Shown: one piece after another, positions 42,591 through 52,850 of the stretch | How the letters are laid out: each line of letters begins with the position of its first letter | Position numbering within the stretch: position 1 is the first letter of the stretch | NCBI RefSeq assembly: GCF_000321225.1 | Contig: NW_004451517.1 | Location: 62,001 to 126,000 of the forward strand | From: Odobenus rosmarus divergens | Lineage: Eukaryota; Chordata; Mammalia; Carnivora; Odobenidae | Direction: 5' to 3' | DNA: 64,000 bases | Position numbers and translations under genes: made by a program | The notes under the pieces: generated by a model | Told to the model about the DNA's origin: nothing | The model's database searches: none | What the model saw: the letters and a program-made list of their open reading frames with translations, nothing else

Positions 42591-43238
42591 CCTGGCTCTT
42601 CTTTCAGACTCATTTAAGGCCTGGAAGAGAGTCTTTCCAAGATAACCTTGGGCAGGTGTCCATCTGTTCCCAACGGAAGTGTTCGGGAGAGCCAAGAAAT
42701 GCTCCTGCTCTGCAAGTGACCACCCAAATTGTCGTGAGTGCTCACTTACCCATCGTCTTAACAGGGCTTGGACACCTCTCAGGGTGGCTCCGTCCTGTGT
42801 GTGGGGATGGTGGTTTGTGACTGGAAGGGGATGGAGGAGCCTTTCTGCTGCCGTGCGGTCCAGGAATGCAGAGTTCAGAAGGGGCTCTTCTTCCTCTCTC
42901 CACTTGAGACTCAACCCTGTGCCAGCTCTTCAAGTTCAGAGGTGGGGCCATCGGCATGTGGAGCAGTGGACATGCTTCAGAACAGCATGCAGACAGGACG
43001 TGCTGGCAGGGTCATGGAACATCTCCGGTGGAGGCCACCTCGGCCAGCTTGAGGGAGTCAAGGCAGCCAAAGCTCTCTTCTCCTTGTTTCCTGGTGGTTC
43101 CAACAGGGTTCTTCTGTGGAGAATTTTTGCAGAATAAAGATCAAGATTCATCTTTTAATTCTTCAAATATTTACAAATATGCTAGACCCTGGGGTTACAG
43201 CAATAAGACCATCATGATTTCTGTCCTTATAGAACTGA
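42591..43238. other. Unique sequence, no gene seen
   Basis: Frames up to 152 codons overlap on both strands with no motif. No repeat recognised. Confidence 0.45.
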
Positions 43239-43372
43239 TGGTGGATGGATGCATGGACAGATAGATGGATGGATGCATGACGGATAGATGGATGGATGCA
43301 TGGATGCATGGATGGATTGATGGATGGATGCATGGATGGACAGACAGATGGAGAGACACAGAGACAGACAGA
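43239..43372 (+). repeat. (GATG)n minisatellite with ATGCATGG variants
   Basis: Imperfect GGAT units interspersed with GCAT and GATA units over about 130 bp; a longer sub-period built on 'gatggatgcatg' is visible. Confidence 0.9.
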
Positions 43373-43580
43373 ATGTCTGGGCTCAAATCTCAGCTCCTCC
43401 CCTCACTAGTGAGTGACCTTGGACAAGTTGCTTAACAAGTCAGTGCCTCAGTTTCCTCATATGTTAAATGGGGTGATAATAGTATCAACTTCAGATGGTT
43501 TTTCTGAAGATAAAATGAGTAGTTATATAAAGTGCTTAGAATAAGGTGTGGACAAGGTAAGTGCTATGTGAATGTTGGAT
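43373..43580 (+). mobile_element. MIR SINE (sense), well preserved
   Basis: Shows 'gctcaaatctcagctcctcc', 'gtgaccttggacaagttgct', 'tgcctcagtttcctcatatg' and 'ttaaatggggtgataatagt' in sense order, starting right after the GATG repeat. Confidence 0.9.
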
Positions 43581-43584
43581 TATA

Positions 43585-44250
43585 TTAGGGGAGGAGACAG
43601 ACATTAACAAAAGAATAACATAAAAAAGTATAAAATTATAACTTTTTTAAAAGATTTTATTTATTTATTTGACAGAGAGAGAGACAGCGAGAGAGGAGCA
43701 CAAGCAGGGGGAGTGGGAGGGAGAAGCAGGCTTCCTGCTGAGCAGGGAACCTGATGTGGGGCCTGATCCCAGGACCCTGGGATCATGACCTGAGCCGAAG
43801 GCAGATGCTTAACGACTGAGCCACCCAGGCATCCCTAAAATTGTAACTCTTATCAGAGCCACAAAGGAGAGGAGAAGGGTGCAGCAAGAACACTAACAGG
43901 GTGGGGTGGGAGAGGGAAGGAAAGGTTGACCATGGTAAGGAGGTAAAAGAAGGTGAGATGAGAAGTAGGTTCAGAAGTGGCCTGGGGGATGAAGGCTGAG
44001 AATAGCATTTTACGCTCAGGGAACAGCATGTGCAAAGGCCCGGTGGTGGGAAGAGGCATGATGAGAACGAGGTCTGAGGGGAGATCATGTGGCTAACACT
44101 CAGGGTCAGGTAATGAGTGTGGAGGGTCAGGGCTGAGAGGTCAGCAGGGACTGAGTTGGTGGGGGTTTCTGAGAGTAGTGGGGGGACCTTCTCTAAGAGC
44201 AGAGGGAGAGACCAGGAAGGGAAAGAGAAGGGAGTCTGATCATGTTTGTA
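43585..44250 (-). mobile_element. L2 LINE (antisense), split by a SINEC
   Basis: The left part reads 'gaggagacagacattaacaa'. After the SINE it continues with 'gggaacagcatgtgcaaagg' and 'cccggtggtgggaagaggca', antisense L2 landmarks. A SINEC sits at 43644-43835. Confidence 0.7.
43644..43835 (-). mobile_element. SINEC (antisense) with target-site duplication
   Basis: Antisense order: T tail, 'gattttatttatttatttga', GA block, 'gggatcatgacctgagccga', 'gagccacccaggcatccc'. Direct repeats of 13 bp, taaaattataact at 43631-43643 and taaaattgtaact at 43836-43848, differ at one base. Confidence 0.93.
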
Positions 44251-44534
44251 TTTCTAGAAGACTGAGATTGGCAAAAAAACAAAATCTAAGTGTCAGAGCT
44301 GAGGGCCTTGGACACCGCAGGCTGGTCATCTGTTAATGGTGAGGGCAGGGACCCAGGGCTCTGCAGAGCTGGGGGTGCAGGGCCCTACAGATGGGTTGAG
44401 GAGTAGCCAGGAAGCAGGGTTCAGACCCCCACCCTCGCTTCATACGAAGCAGACCTTTGAAAAAATTTTGTCTGATAACACATTTTGGGACTTTCACAGA
44501 AGATTTCATTCAAGGGAAGTTCTCTCTGGTCTAA

Positions 44535-44560
44535 TGAAAGGAAAGAAAGAAGAAAGAAAG

Positions 44561-44611
<51 letters not shown>

Positions 44612-44613
44612 AA
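44535..44613 (+). repeat. (GAAA)n microsatellite running into a gap
   Basis: About 19 GAAA units, purer toward the right, end abruptly at the first N. True length is unknown. Confidence 0.95.
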
Positions 44614-45602
44614 NNNNNNNNNNNNNNNNNNNNNNNNNNNNNNNNNNNNNNNNNNNNNNNNNNNNNNNNNNNNNNNNNNNNNNNNNNNNNNNNNNNNNNN
44701 NNNNNNNNNNNNNNNNNNNNNNNNNNNNNNNNNNNNNNNNNNNNNNNNNNNNNNNNNNNNNNNNNNNNNNNNNNNNNNNNNNNNNNNNNNNNNNNNNNNN
44801 NNNNNNNNNNNNNNNNNNNNNNNNNNNNNNNNNNNNNNNNNNNNNNNNNNNNNNNNNNNNNNNNNNNNNNNNNNNNNNNNNNNNNNNNNNNNNNNNNNNN
44901 NNNNNNNNNNNNNNNNNNNNNNNNNNNNNNNNNNNNNNNNNNNNNNNNNNNNNNNNNNNNNNNNNNNNNNNNNNNNNNNNNNNNNNNNNNNNNNNNNNNN
45001 NNNNNNNNNNNNNNNNNNNNNNNNNNNNNNNNNNNNNNNNNNNNNNNNNNNNNNNNNNNNNNNNNNNNNNNNNNNNNNNNNNNNNNNNNNNNNNNNNNNN
45101 NNNNNNNNNNNNNNNNNNNNNNNNNNNNNNNNNNNNNNNNNNNNNNNNNNNNNNNNNNNNNNNNNNNNNNNNNNNNNNNNNNNNNNNNNNNNNNNNNNNN
45201 NNNNNNNNNNNNNNNNNNNNNNNNNNNNNNNNNNNNNNNNNNNNNNNNNNNNNNNNNNNNNNNNNNNNNNNNNNNNNNNNNNNNNNNNNNNNNNNNNNNN
45301 NNNNNNNNNNNNNNNNNNNNNNNNNNNNNNNNNNNNNNNNNNNNNNNNNNNNNNNNNNNNNNNNNNNNNNNNNNNNNNNNNNNNNNNNNNNNNNNNNNNN
45401 NNNNNNNNNNNNNNNNNNNNNNNNNNNNNNNNNNNNNNNNNNNNNNNNNNNNNNNNNNNNNNNNNNNNNNNNNNNNNNNNNNNNNNNNNNNNNNNNNNNN
45501 NNNNNNNNNNNNNNNNNNNNNNNNNNNNNNNNNNNNNNNNNNNNNNNNNNNNNNNNNNNNNNNNNNNNNNNNNNNNNNNNNNNNNNNNNNNNNNNNNNNN
45601 NN
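44614..45602. other. Assembly gap (989 N)
   Basis: Unknown bases. It is bounded by a GAAA microsatellite on the left and a SINEC truncated by the gap on the right, so at least the rest of that SINE is missing. Confidence 0.99.
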
Positions 45603-45690
45603 AGCCCGATGCGGGACTCGATCCCGGGACTCCAGGATCATGACCTGAGCCGAAGGCAGTCGCTTAACCAACTGAGCCACCCAGGCGCCC
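45603..45690 (-). mobile_element. SINEC (antisense), head part only, cut by the gap
   Basis: Keeps 'gatgcgggactcgatcccgg', 'aggatcatgacctgagccga' and 'tgagccacccaggcgcccg'. The GA block and T tail would lie inside the gap. Confidence 0.93.
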
Positions 45691-45699
45691 GAAAATGAA

Positions 45700-46520
45700 G
45701 TTGTTTTTAATTGTGGTCAAATGCAGAGAATGTAAAATGTCCCATCCTCATCATTTCTGAGTGTACAGTTTCGTGGCATGAAATACATTTACATTGTTGT
45801 GTGACCCTTGTTACCATCAGTCTCCAGAACTCTTTTCATCTTGCAGATTTGACGCTTTATCCCATGAAACACAAACTCCCCCTTCCACCCCACCCCACCC
45901 CCGGACTAGCTCTGACCGCAGGGTTCCACTTTCTGCCTTTATGAGTTTGACTCTTCTGGGTACCTCCTATAAGTGGAACCATGCAGCATTTGTCTTTTTG
46001 TGCCTGGCTTATTTCGCTGAGCATCACGTCCTCTGGGTTCATCCATGTGGTAGCAGGTGTCAGAATGTCCTTTTTAAGGCTGTATGATGCTGCACTGTAT
46101 ATATACATCACAGTGTGCTTATTCATTTATCCATCGATGGAGACACACGGCTCGCTTCCTCATTTCAGCTATCGTGAACAATGCAGCTAGGAACTTGGGT
46201 GTGCACATATCTCTTCCAGAACATGCTTTCAATTATTTTGGGTTTATACCCAGAAGTGGAATTGCTGGATAATAGGATAATTCTATTTTTAATTGTTTGA
46301 GGAACCTCCATATTGTCTTCCATGGCAGCTGTGCCAGGGTGCATTCCCACCAACAATGCACGAAGGTTCCTTTTTCTCCATATCTTCGCCAATACTTGTT
46401 ATTTTGTTTTAGTTTAGTTTAGTTTTTTTTTTTTTTGATAGTAGCCATCTTAATGGGCGTGAGGTGTTATCTCCTTGTGGTTTTGATTTGTATCTCCCTA
46501 ATGATTAGTGATGTTCCCAG
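45700..46520 (-). mobile_element. L1M 3' region (antisense), about 820 bp
   Basis: Reads continuously antisense: 'tctccagaactcttttcatc', 'ggttcatccatgtggtagca', 'ttatacccagaagtggaatt', 'ttgtttgaggaacctccata', 'ttttgatttgtatctcccta'. Covers the end of ORF2 and 3' UTR of an old L1, with many stops. Also contains a T run at 46424-46436. Paralogous to the piece at 34105-34580. Confidence 0.9.
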
Positions 46521-47049
46521 GTTCTCTGCTGGTTAGGACTCATGTTAACTCGATCTGACCCAGCTAGGTACCCAGATAACCCAGGATGATCTCTCCATCT
46601 CCAGCAGATCTTTCATGTAGTCACTTCTGCAAAGTCCCTTTGGGAAAGGTAGCATAGTTTTGGGGCCTGGGACATGGACATCGCTGGAGCCATTAGTCTG
46701 CCTTCCACAGTTGGACAGGTGAAAATGGAGCTGGAGAGTTTCTGGGGGCCCTGTCCCCTTCCCTGTCCTCAGACCAGGTGGAAGGTGAGCATCCAAGGGC
46801 TGAAAGGACCGCCAGCGTTTTAACACACATGCCCCTCCTGCTGTGCTGTTCCCCTGCCCAGGTCTTCCGAGAGGAATCACCTGAGAGGCACATGTCACCG
46901 TCTCCGGCTCTGTCGGTCTGGGCAGCTCCTCAGGCTGGCCGTCATGCAGGTGTCCACAGCGGTGCTGCTCAAGGTCCCCTGTGGGAGACAGACATGAACC
47001 GTAGTGTCGCACAGATTGAAATACGGTTTTGAGTGTCTTAACAGTAATG
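46521..47049. other. Unique sequence, no gene seen
   Basis: No recognisable repeat. An antisense 155-codon frame here lacks motifs. Confidence 0.45.
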
Positions 47050-47300
47050 TAGAAAGTGCAGGGTTCTATGACAACAAAGCTACAGTGACTTGGAAGTTCA
47101 GAAGGTTTCGCTGGGGAGGTGATGTTTAAGCCCAGAGCAAGAGTTATTTAAGCAAAGGGTGAGGGGAGAGTTTTCTCAGCAGAAGGAACAGAATATGCAA
47201 AGGCCTTGTGGTTGGGTAGGGCTTGGGAGTTCTGGGATCTGAGAGATGGGGAAGGTGGCTGACATATAGTGAGCAGGAGGCTAGAGAAAGCAGTGGTCCC
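47050..47300 (-). mobile_element. L2 LINE fragment (antisense)
   Basis: Contains 'gaaggaacagaatatgcaaa', 'ggccttgtggttgggtaggg' and 'atatagtgagcaggaggcta', antisense L2 landmarks. Confidence 0.7.
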
Positions 47301-48649
47301 GCTTCCCATTCTAGAAACATCTATGGTATTAAACACTTTCAATAAGGGATTGTTTTCCTTTCTGCAAAAGTCACGGAAATACCACAGTTAGGAATCGGTG
47401 TGGGGCCACATTACTCAATGGTAATCACAGCGACAGCACAACTTTTTAGTAAGAAATTCGGCCATCCGTTTATTATTCCAGTAGTGGAGATTAAACACAC
47501 AGCATCTGTGGGATGAAAATTAAATTGTGGGTGACCCATGGGAGCCACAGGGATGTGGGAGGCTTCCTTGCCTTCTCTTCCCGGCCCCGCACCTCCCACC
47601 CCTGCTGCCCTTCCCATCCACCCCAGGTTGTCCCCACCAAAGACCTTCCTTTTGAGTTGAGTCACAGATGAATCTTAGTCCCCATTTCCTGTGCTCCAGG
47701 AGGGCCTGCACAATGAAACAGCGTCTCCCCACAGCAAAAGCCAAGCCAAACAGATTAATGTAAGATGCATCTGCTGTAGATTAAACATTTGGAAAAGCCA
47801 TTTTATAAATATTTTTTCCCACAACCACATCCCCATATGGCCGCGACTCCGGTCTCCGCTCCGACTGCTGCTGGCGGCCCCACGCGTGCGTATTTAACGT
47901 GCACTCCAGGCCCGGGACTTCGGCTCCTGGCCTCCCAGCAGCATTCCAGAGTGACTTCTAATCTCCTTTTGGGGCACTCATCAGACTGCGGGGCAGACAA
48001 GGCATTTGGAGCCTACGAACCAGGTGGGGCTGGGTGTGGGGGGCGAGCAGTCCTTCTCCGTCTTCTCTCCAGACATCCCGCTCACGGCCACGGCCATGGA
48101 TTCCAGGAAACCAGGTCCTTGTCTTTCCAGAACAGCCATCCAGCAGAAAAATACCCCCAGGGCAAGCTCTTGCCCCCTTAAACCACGACACCCTGGAGAA
48201 TCGCCGATCCCTGTTGATTCTCTGTGGTTGGTTTCTCTAGAATGTGCTTCTGTGACCCACTTACCTCGCCTCCTACCCACTGCCTTCACCCGGACTACCA
48301 TGGGCCTTGTCCACTCTCCCCCCTCCCTCCATGTAGCTCTAGCAGCCAAAGGGATCATGCTTCTGCCCTGGACTCCGAGCGAGGCACAGAAAGTCTAAGA
48401 ATTTGGGGCTTTGGCATTGAGCACAGCTGGGGGACTTGGCACGAACTGAAGACAAGAGGGGCTTGCAAATGCTTAGCTCCATGCAAGACCCCAGTGTCTT
48501 CGCACATCTTAGGATGACCAAGACTGAATTTCCCTTGAGTGTTGGGAGCTCGGAATCAGACATAGGTATATTTAAAGACTTTTTAGAACCTAGTTTTTTG
48601 TTGTTTTTTTTTTTTTTTTGTCTGAGTTTCTGGGTCAGAACAGTGCTGC
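47301..48649. other. Unique sequence, no gene seen
   Basis: AT-rich at 47755-47815 and moderately CpG-rich at 47840-47920. A T run lies at 48604-48619. Frames up to 130 codons are motif-free. Confidence 0.45.
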
Positions 48650-48800
48650 TGAAAGACTGGGAGCTTGTAGGAAATGCTTACCCTTGGGCCCTACCCAAAT
48701 CTACTAAGTCAGAATCCCTATGGACAGGGCTCAGGAATTCCTGCTTGCCCAAGCTCGCCGGGGACTTTTGCACATGCTAAAGTTGGAGAGGCCCTGGATT
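48650..48800 (+). mobile_element. MER5-type hAT element
   Basis: Contains 'agcttgtaggaaatgcttac', 'cccaaatctactaagtcaga' and 'gctcaggaattcctgcttgc' in MER5 order. Confidence 0.7.
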
Positions 48801-48889
48801 CAGAAATGTACCCCTTAGATACAATGTTCCTATTGGAAGGTGCCCAATGAACCCACAGCAGAGAGTGGAGACAGAAGCAGTTGTGGGTT

Positions 48890-49262
48890 AAGAACAGTGA
48901 TTCTCAAAGCGCGTGGTCCAGGGAACCCTTGGGGTTCCTGAAACCTTTTCAGAGGGTTTACAGGCTCAAAACCATTGTCCTCCTAATACTAAGCCATCAC
49001 TTGCCTTCTTTCCCTCATCCTTTCATGGGAACGCAGTGAAGTTTTCCAGTAGCCACACGCTGTGTGATTGACATCCTTGCTCTGGGTGCTTGTGATTCTG
49101 GTGCCTTAAAGATATATTAGTTTTCATTTCTAACACATTAAGTATCGATAGATACAATCTCCATAGACAAAAGCTTTTCGGGTTTCCCAATAATTTTTAA
49201 AAGGGTAAAGCTGTCCTAAGACCAAAACGTTCAAAGACCTCTGACCTAGCCCTTGTCACAGG
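48890..49262 (+). mobile_element. Charlie-type hAT non-autonomous transposon, near complete
   Basis: Starts 'cagtgattctcaaagcgcgt' and ends 'aaaacgttcaaagacctctg', imperfect terminal inverted repeats. Interior landmarks are 'cttggggttcctgaaacctt' and 'aagtatcgatagatacaatc'. About 370 bp with no transposase frame. Confidence 0.75.
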
Positions 49263-49282
49263 GACCTTGGAACTTGGTTCTT

Positions 49283-49686
49283 TTTTCTTTTCTTTTTCTA
49301 TTATGATTATTAGTTTCAGAGGTAGAATTTAGAGATCCATCAGTTGCATATAACACCCAGTGCTCCATCAAGTGCCCTCCTTCATGCCCATCCCCCGGTT
49401 ACCCCATGCCCCCACCAACCTTCCCTCCAGCAACCCTCAGTTTGTTTCCTAGAGTTATGAGTCTCTTATGGTTTATCTCCCTCTCTGTTTTTATCTTATT
49501 TTATTTTTTCTTCCCTTCCCCTATGCTCCTCTGTTTTGTTTCTTAAATGCCACATGAATGAAATCGTATGGTATTTGTCTTTCTCTGATTGACTTATTTC
49601 GCTTACCATAATACCCTCTAGTTCCATCCACATGGTTGCAAGTGGCAAGATTTCATTATTTTTGATGGCTGAGTAATATTCCATTG

Positions 49687-49736
<50 letters not shown>

Positions 49737-49939
49737 ACCTTCTTTATCCATTCATCTGTCGATGGACATCTGGGCTCTTTCCACAGTTTGGCTATTGTGG
49801 ACATTGCTGCTATAAACATTGGGGAGCAGGTGCCCCTTTGAATCAGTATGTTTGTATCCTTCGGATAAATACTGAGTAGTGCAATTGCTGGGTGGTAGGG
49901 TAGCTCTATTTTTAACTTTTTGAGGAAACTCCATAGTGT
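49283..49939 (-). mobile_element. Young carnivore L1, 5'-truncated (antisense), with target duplication
   Basis: A 657-bp 3' end of L1. On the minus strand it holds the C-terminal end of ORF2, including 'MEYYSAIKNNEILPLATMWM' (frame 49496-49684) and 3' UTR with a T/C-rich end at 49283. Perfect 16-bp direct repeats 'ttggaacttggttctt' flank it at 49267-49282 and 49940-49955. A (TA)n tract interrupts ORF2. It is an incomplete, inactive copy. Confidence 0.93.
49690..49733 (+). repeat. (TA)n microsatellite inside the L1
   Basis: About 22 uninterrupted TA units between 'ccattgtaaa' and 'tcacacc'. It grew from the short TATATA present just upstream of the MEYYSAIKN codons in L1 ORF2. Confidence 0.95.
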
Positions 49940-51202
49940 TTGGAACTTGGTTCTTAAGCAGAAGGACACAAATGACTTTCTGGAGCACAAGGAGGCCTCT
50001 CCCTAGCTCCCAGGACCCCACTTTGCCAAGAGCCACCTGCAGGAGAGCAGTTTCTCATGGGCCTCCCAGTGGCTCACGGGGCAGGTGTTTAAAGCGACCC
50101 TCCCCGGACAGATGCCAGCCTCGAGTGGAAAAGCCGACCCTGTGGACACATTTGACTTCATAAAATGACTCTCCTCCCCACAGCCCCCAAGCCAGCACAG
50201 AGATGAATCACAGCCCCCTCCTCACGGCTCCCGAATCTTGCCAGTGTCTATGAGGGCCCTGCCTGTGCTGCCTTCCACCAGCAGGAAACATCTCACGGGG
50301 TTTACTGGAGAAATCACCCGACAGATGAGATTCCTTGTTTGGAGTTCTGTGTCTCGAAGGCCACAGTCCCGGCACACTGTCACACGCGGTTTGTAAGTGA
50401 GTGGTAGGCACAGTCCCCCAGAACATCCCTTAAAAATATGCTTGCTTAAAAAACAGCCACCACCTTGTTTACGGTTCACATAAAGAACCACGACATCTTT
50501 CTTCCCGGGACGCCTGTGTTAGCCGCCTGCAGCAGCGGAGCTCCGTGACTTCGCCCTCGCTCCCCACGGAGGCTTCAGGAGGGAGACCGAGCTCAGCCGC
50601 CCTGGGTGCCCGTCATCCCACCGGGTGGGGTGCACAAGCCACTGGGCTCTGAAGAAGGAACCCATCTGACAGGGCAGGGAGGTCATCGACAAAATTAAAA
50701 GGCTGAACAAATCCATCCATGTGTGAGCGCAGGTGGGACAGGTTGATTCGAGGCACACGCTCGGGGAAGGGCTGTTTCATTGGGTTTTGCAAACTGGGAA
50801 GACCCTTGGGCACCTCCTGCCTTGCTCCTGGCCCTCCCTGGTCCCTGTCTGGATCCTTCCGCTTCTGGCCAAGCTTCTGCCATGACTGGCAGGTTTGGAA
50901 TCCTGGCCGGGGAGTAAATGACCAATGGGGCAGACAGGACGGCCCCTCCCGCTGTCCACGCTTCCTCTGGGCGGAAGCCCATACAGGATGTTGCGCCTTT
51001 GGATCAAGGCGCAGTAAGTTAACATCTCCATTTGGGCAGACTCAGCTGGTGGGGCGAAGCGTCCACCCGACACGGAAGGCTGCCATGGAGCCCCTCGGCT
51101 GGGAACCATAGAGCATCCTGCGTGCTTGGCCCTGCCAGGCTTTGAGAAAGGGGTGGCTTCACCTTTCCCTCGTCCTCTGGGGGCATGGCTGCTGGCCTCG
51201 CT

Positions 51203-51210
51203 TGACGTCA
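51203..51210. promoter_or_regulatory. Perfect CRE octamer (TGACGTCA)
   Basis: The CREB/ATF consensus is present in 'cgcttgacgtcagtgg', 35 bp before a GGA tract. No transcription start or exon is identifiable, so this is only a candidate site. Confidence 0.25.
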
Positions 51211-51244
51211 GTGGCATGCACGTGTGCTGAAATTTGCATTGCAG

Positions 51245-51307
51245 TGGAGGAGGAGGAGGAGGAAGGAGGAGGGAGGGAGGAGGGGGAGGAGGAGGGAGGA
51301 GGAGGGT
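51245..51307 (+). repeat. (GGA)n polypurine tract
   Basis: About 60 bp of nearly pure G/A with GGA units and GGGG runs; capable of G-quadruplex or triplex formation by sequence. Confidence 0.92.
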
Positions 51308-52094
51308 GAACTGCCGTGGCATCTCTGGATGGGGTCAGCTATGACATGCTTGTCCAAAGGACGGGAACAGAAACTTGGCTCAAAGATATGAAAACCCTCG
51401 TGACTCCAAGATATTGTCGAAGAAAAGGGAACTGGAGTGTCATGAAAGCAGCAAAAGCAGACTTTGCTCAGGAACTGTGGCAGTGGGGGGCGGGGCGCAG
51501 CGGGGAGAGGCCTTGGCGTGGAAGGGTTCTGACCACCGCCAGGAGCAGCGGGGACTCCCGGCCAGGGAGTGGAGGTGCGGTGGGGGTGTCAGGATGGCAA
51601 ATTACTGCGAGGGAATCTCAGGGTCGGGGGGCTCTGGATAAGCTGAACCAACAGGATTCTTGCTAAGGGCAGCCAAGGGGGTGAGACACCCCCTGAGGGC
51701 TGGCCCGGGGAGGGGGGCGGTAAGGACCCTGATCAGACCTGGAGGGGGTGGATTCTCTCCACACTGATGCAGCAGGATTGTCTCCAGGGCTCTGCAGGGG
51801 TGGAGACGGAGCACGGCGTGGGGCCTCGTGGAGCAGAAGTCAGGGTAGCCTGACTCAAGTCTGGTCCAGAAGAGAATCTTTGTCAATATGAATGTGAGGG
51901 AAAGGGCAAGATATTTGGGGGAGGCAGGGTGCTCCCGAGAGCACACCAGGGGCTGCCTGTCTGTCCACTTACCAGACCCTGCAGGCTCTCTTTCTGGATC
52001 TATGGCTCGAACCCCCTAAATCTCCAGAAAGGGCGTGGTTCTCACTCACGGCTGCTTGCCAAAAGCCCCCAGTCCAGCCCAACAAAAGCTGCTG

Positions 52095-52190
52095 AGGGCT
52101 CATTCCATGTCAGCCCTGCCCTTGGCTCTGGGATCTACTGATGAACACAAGACTGTCCCTGCTCCAGGGAGCTCTTGGTCCAGTAGGGAA
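52095..52190 (-). mobile_element. L2 LINE fragment (antisense)
   Basis: Contains 'gatgaacacaagactgtccc' and 'tgctccagggagctcttggt', antisense L2 wording. Confidence 0.6.
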
Positions 52191-52419
52191 GCAAGGCAAG
52201 GATCATGCTGCAAGACAGACCTCCACTGCCCACCAGGGTCCTATGGAGAGAGAGAGGTTGGTTCTGATTAAGGGGGTCCTGGGTGTGGGGCAGAGCACCC
52301 CCCACATTCTCCCCAGTCCCTCACCTCCCTCTCCTTCAGGGAACCACCCTTCCCATTGCAAGGATGGGTGGGTGGGGAGGGCAGTGCTACCAACCAGGAG
52401 CTCCAACTCCAGACCCAAC
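52191..52419. other. Unique sequence, no gene seen
   Basis: No recognisable repeat or coding signature. Confidence 0.4.
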
Positions 52420-52740
52420 CCAAGTCCATCCCTGAGATTTCATACTTGGACGCTGGGAGATGGACGTTCTCTCTCATGCTTAGAGCCTTAGGGTGTAAGA
52501 TCCTTGCTGTCCGTGTCCTTGTGTCCCTGTTCCCATGTGTCCCTGTGCAGTGGAGTAGGACAACACCAAGCTGATCACACCCTAGTGGCATCCATAGAGC
52601 TCCTAGATCCAACCTCTCCTGAAGGTCCCCCCCGGAATTCTGTAGTTGTATGAGCAAATAAATTGACCTATTTTATTTAAGCTGAGCTGAGTTGGTTTTT
52701 TGTCCCTTGCCACAGAGAGAATCTTGTTTGACATAGGGAA
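52420..52740 (+). mobile_element. LTR-like 3' end with poly(A) signal, family unresolved
   Basis: The 3' part 'gagcaaataaattgacctat' then 'gctgagttggttttttgtcc' resembles the end of an old mammalian LTR, with AATAAA at about 52657. The 5' half is too diverged to name. Confidence 0.45.
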
Positions 52741-52850
52741 TCTAACTTGTCTTTATGGAGGAGGCATCACTGAAGTGGGTCTTTAAAGCAGAGGGAATCC
52801 AGATGGGGGACGATTGAAGCCAAGGGGTGGGCAGGGTAAGTTGAGAGTAT
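52741..52850 (-). mobile_element. L2 LINE fragment (antisense)
   Basis: Contains 'atggaggaggcatcactgaa' and 'gtgggtctttaaagcagagg'; likely the continuation of the L2 piece at 52095 after LTR insertion. Confidence 0.5.

Larger units (their letters stand above)
49956..52094. other. Unique sequence, no gene seen
   Basis: GC-rich unique DNA with a GGA tract at 51245-51307 and a CRE octamer at 51203-51210. Frames up to 181 codons (antisense 50777-51322) run through the GGA tract and show no domain. Confidence 0.5.

Noticed and set aside
44336..45680. Open frames of 387-435 codons on both strands
   Set aside because: They exist only because the 989 N carry no stops; the real residues come from the GAAA repeat and a SINE.
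49496..49684. Peptide resembling a conserved protein (MEYYSAIKNN...)
   Set aside because: It is the C-terminal part of L1 ORF2 in a truncated copy, not a host gene.
50777..51322. 181-codon antisense frame beginning with a poly-proline/leucine stretch
   Set aside because: The low-complexity start is simply the (GGA)n tract read in reverse.
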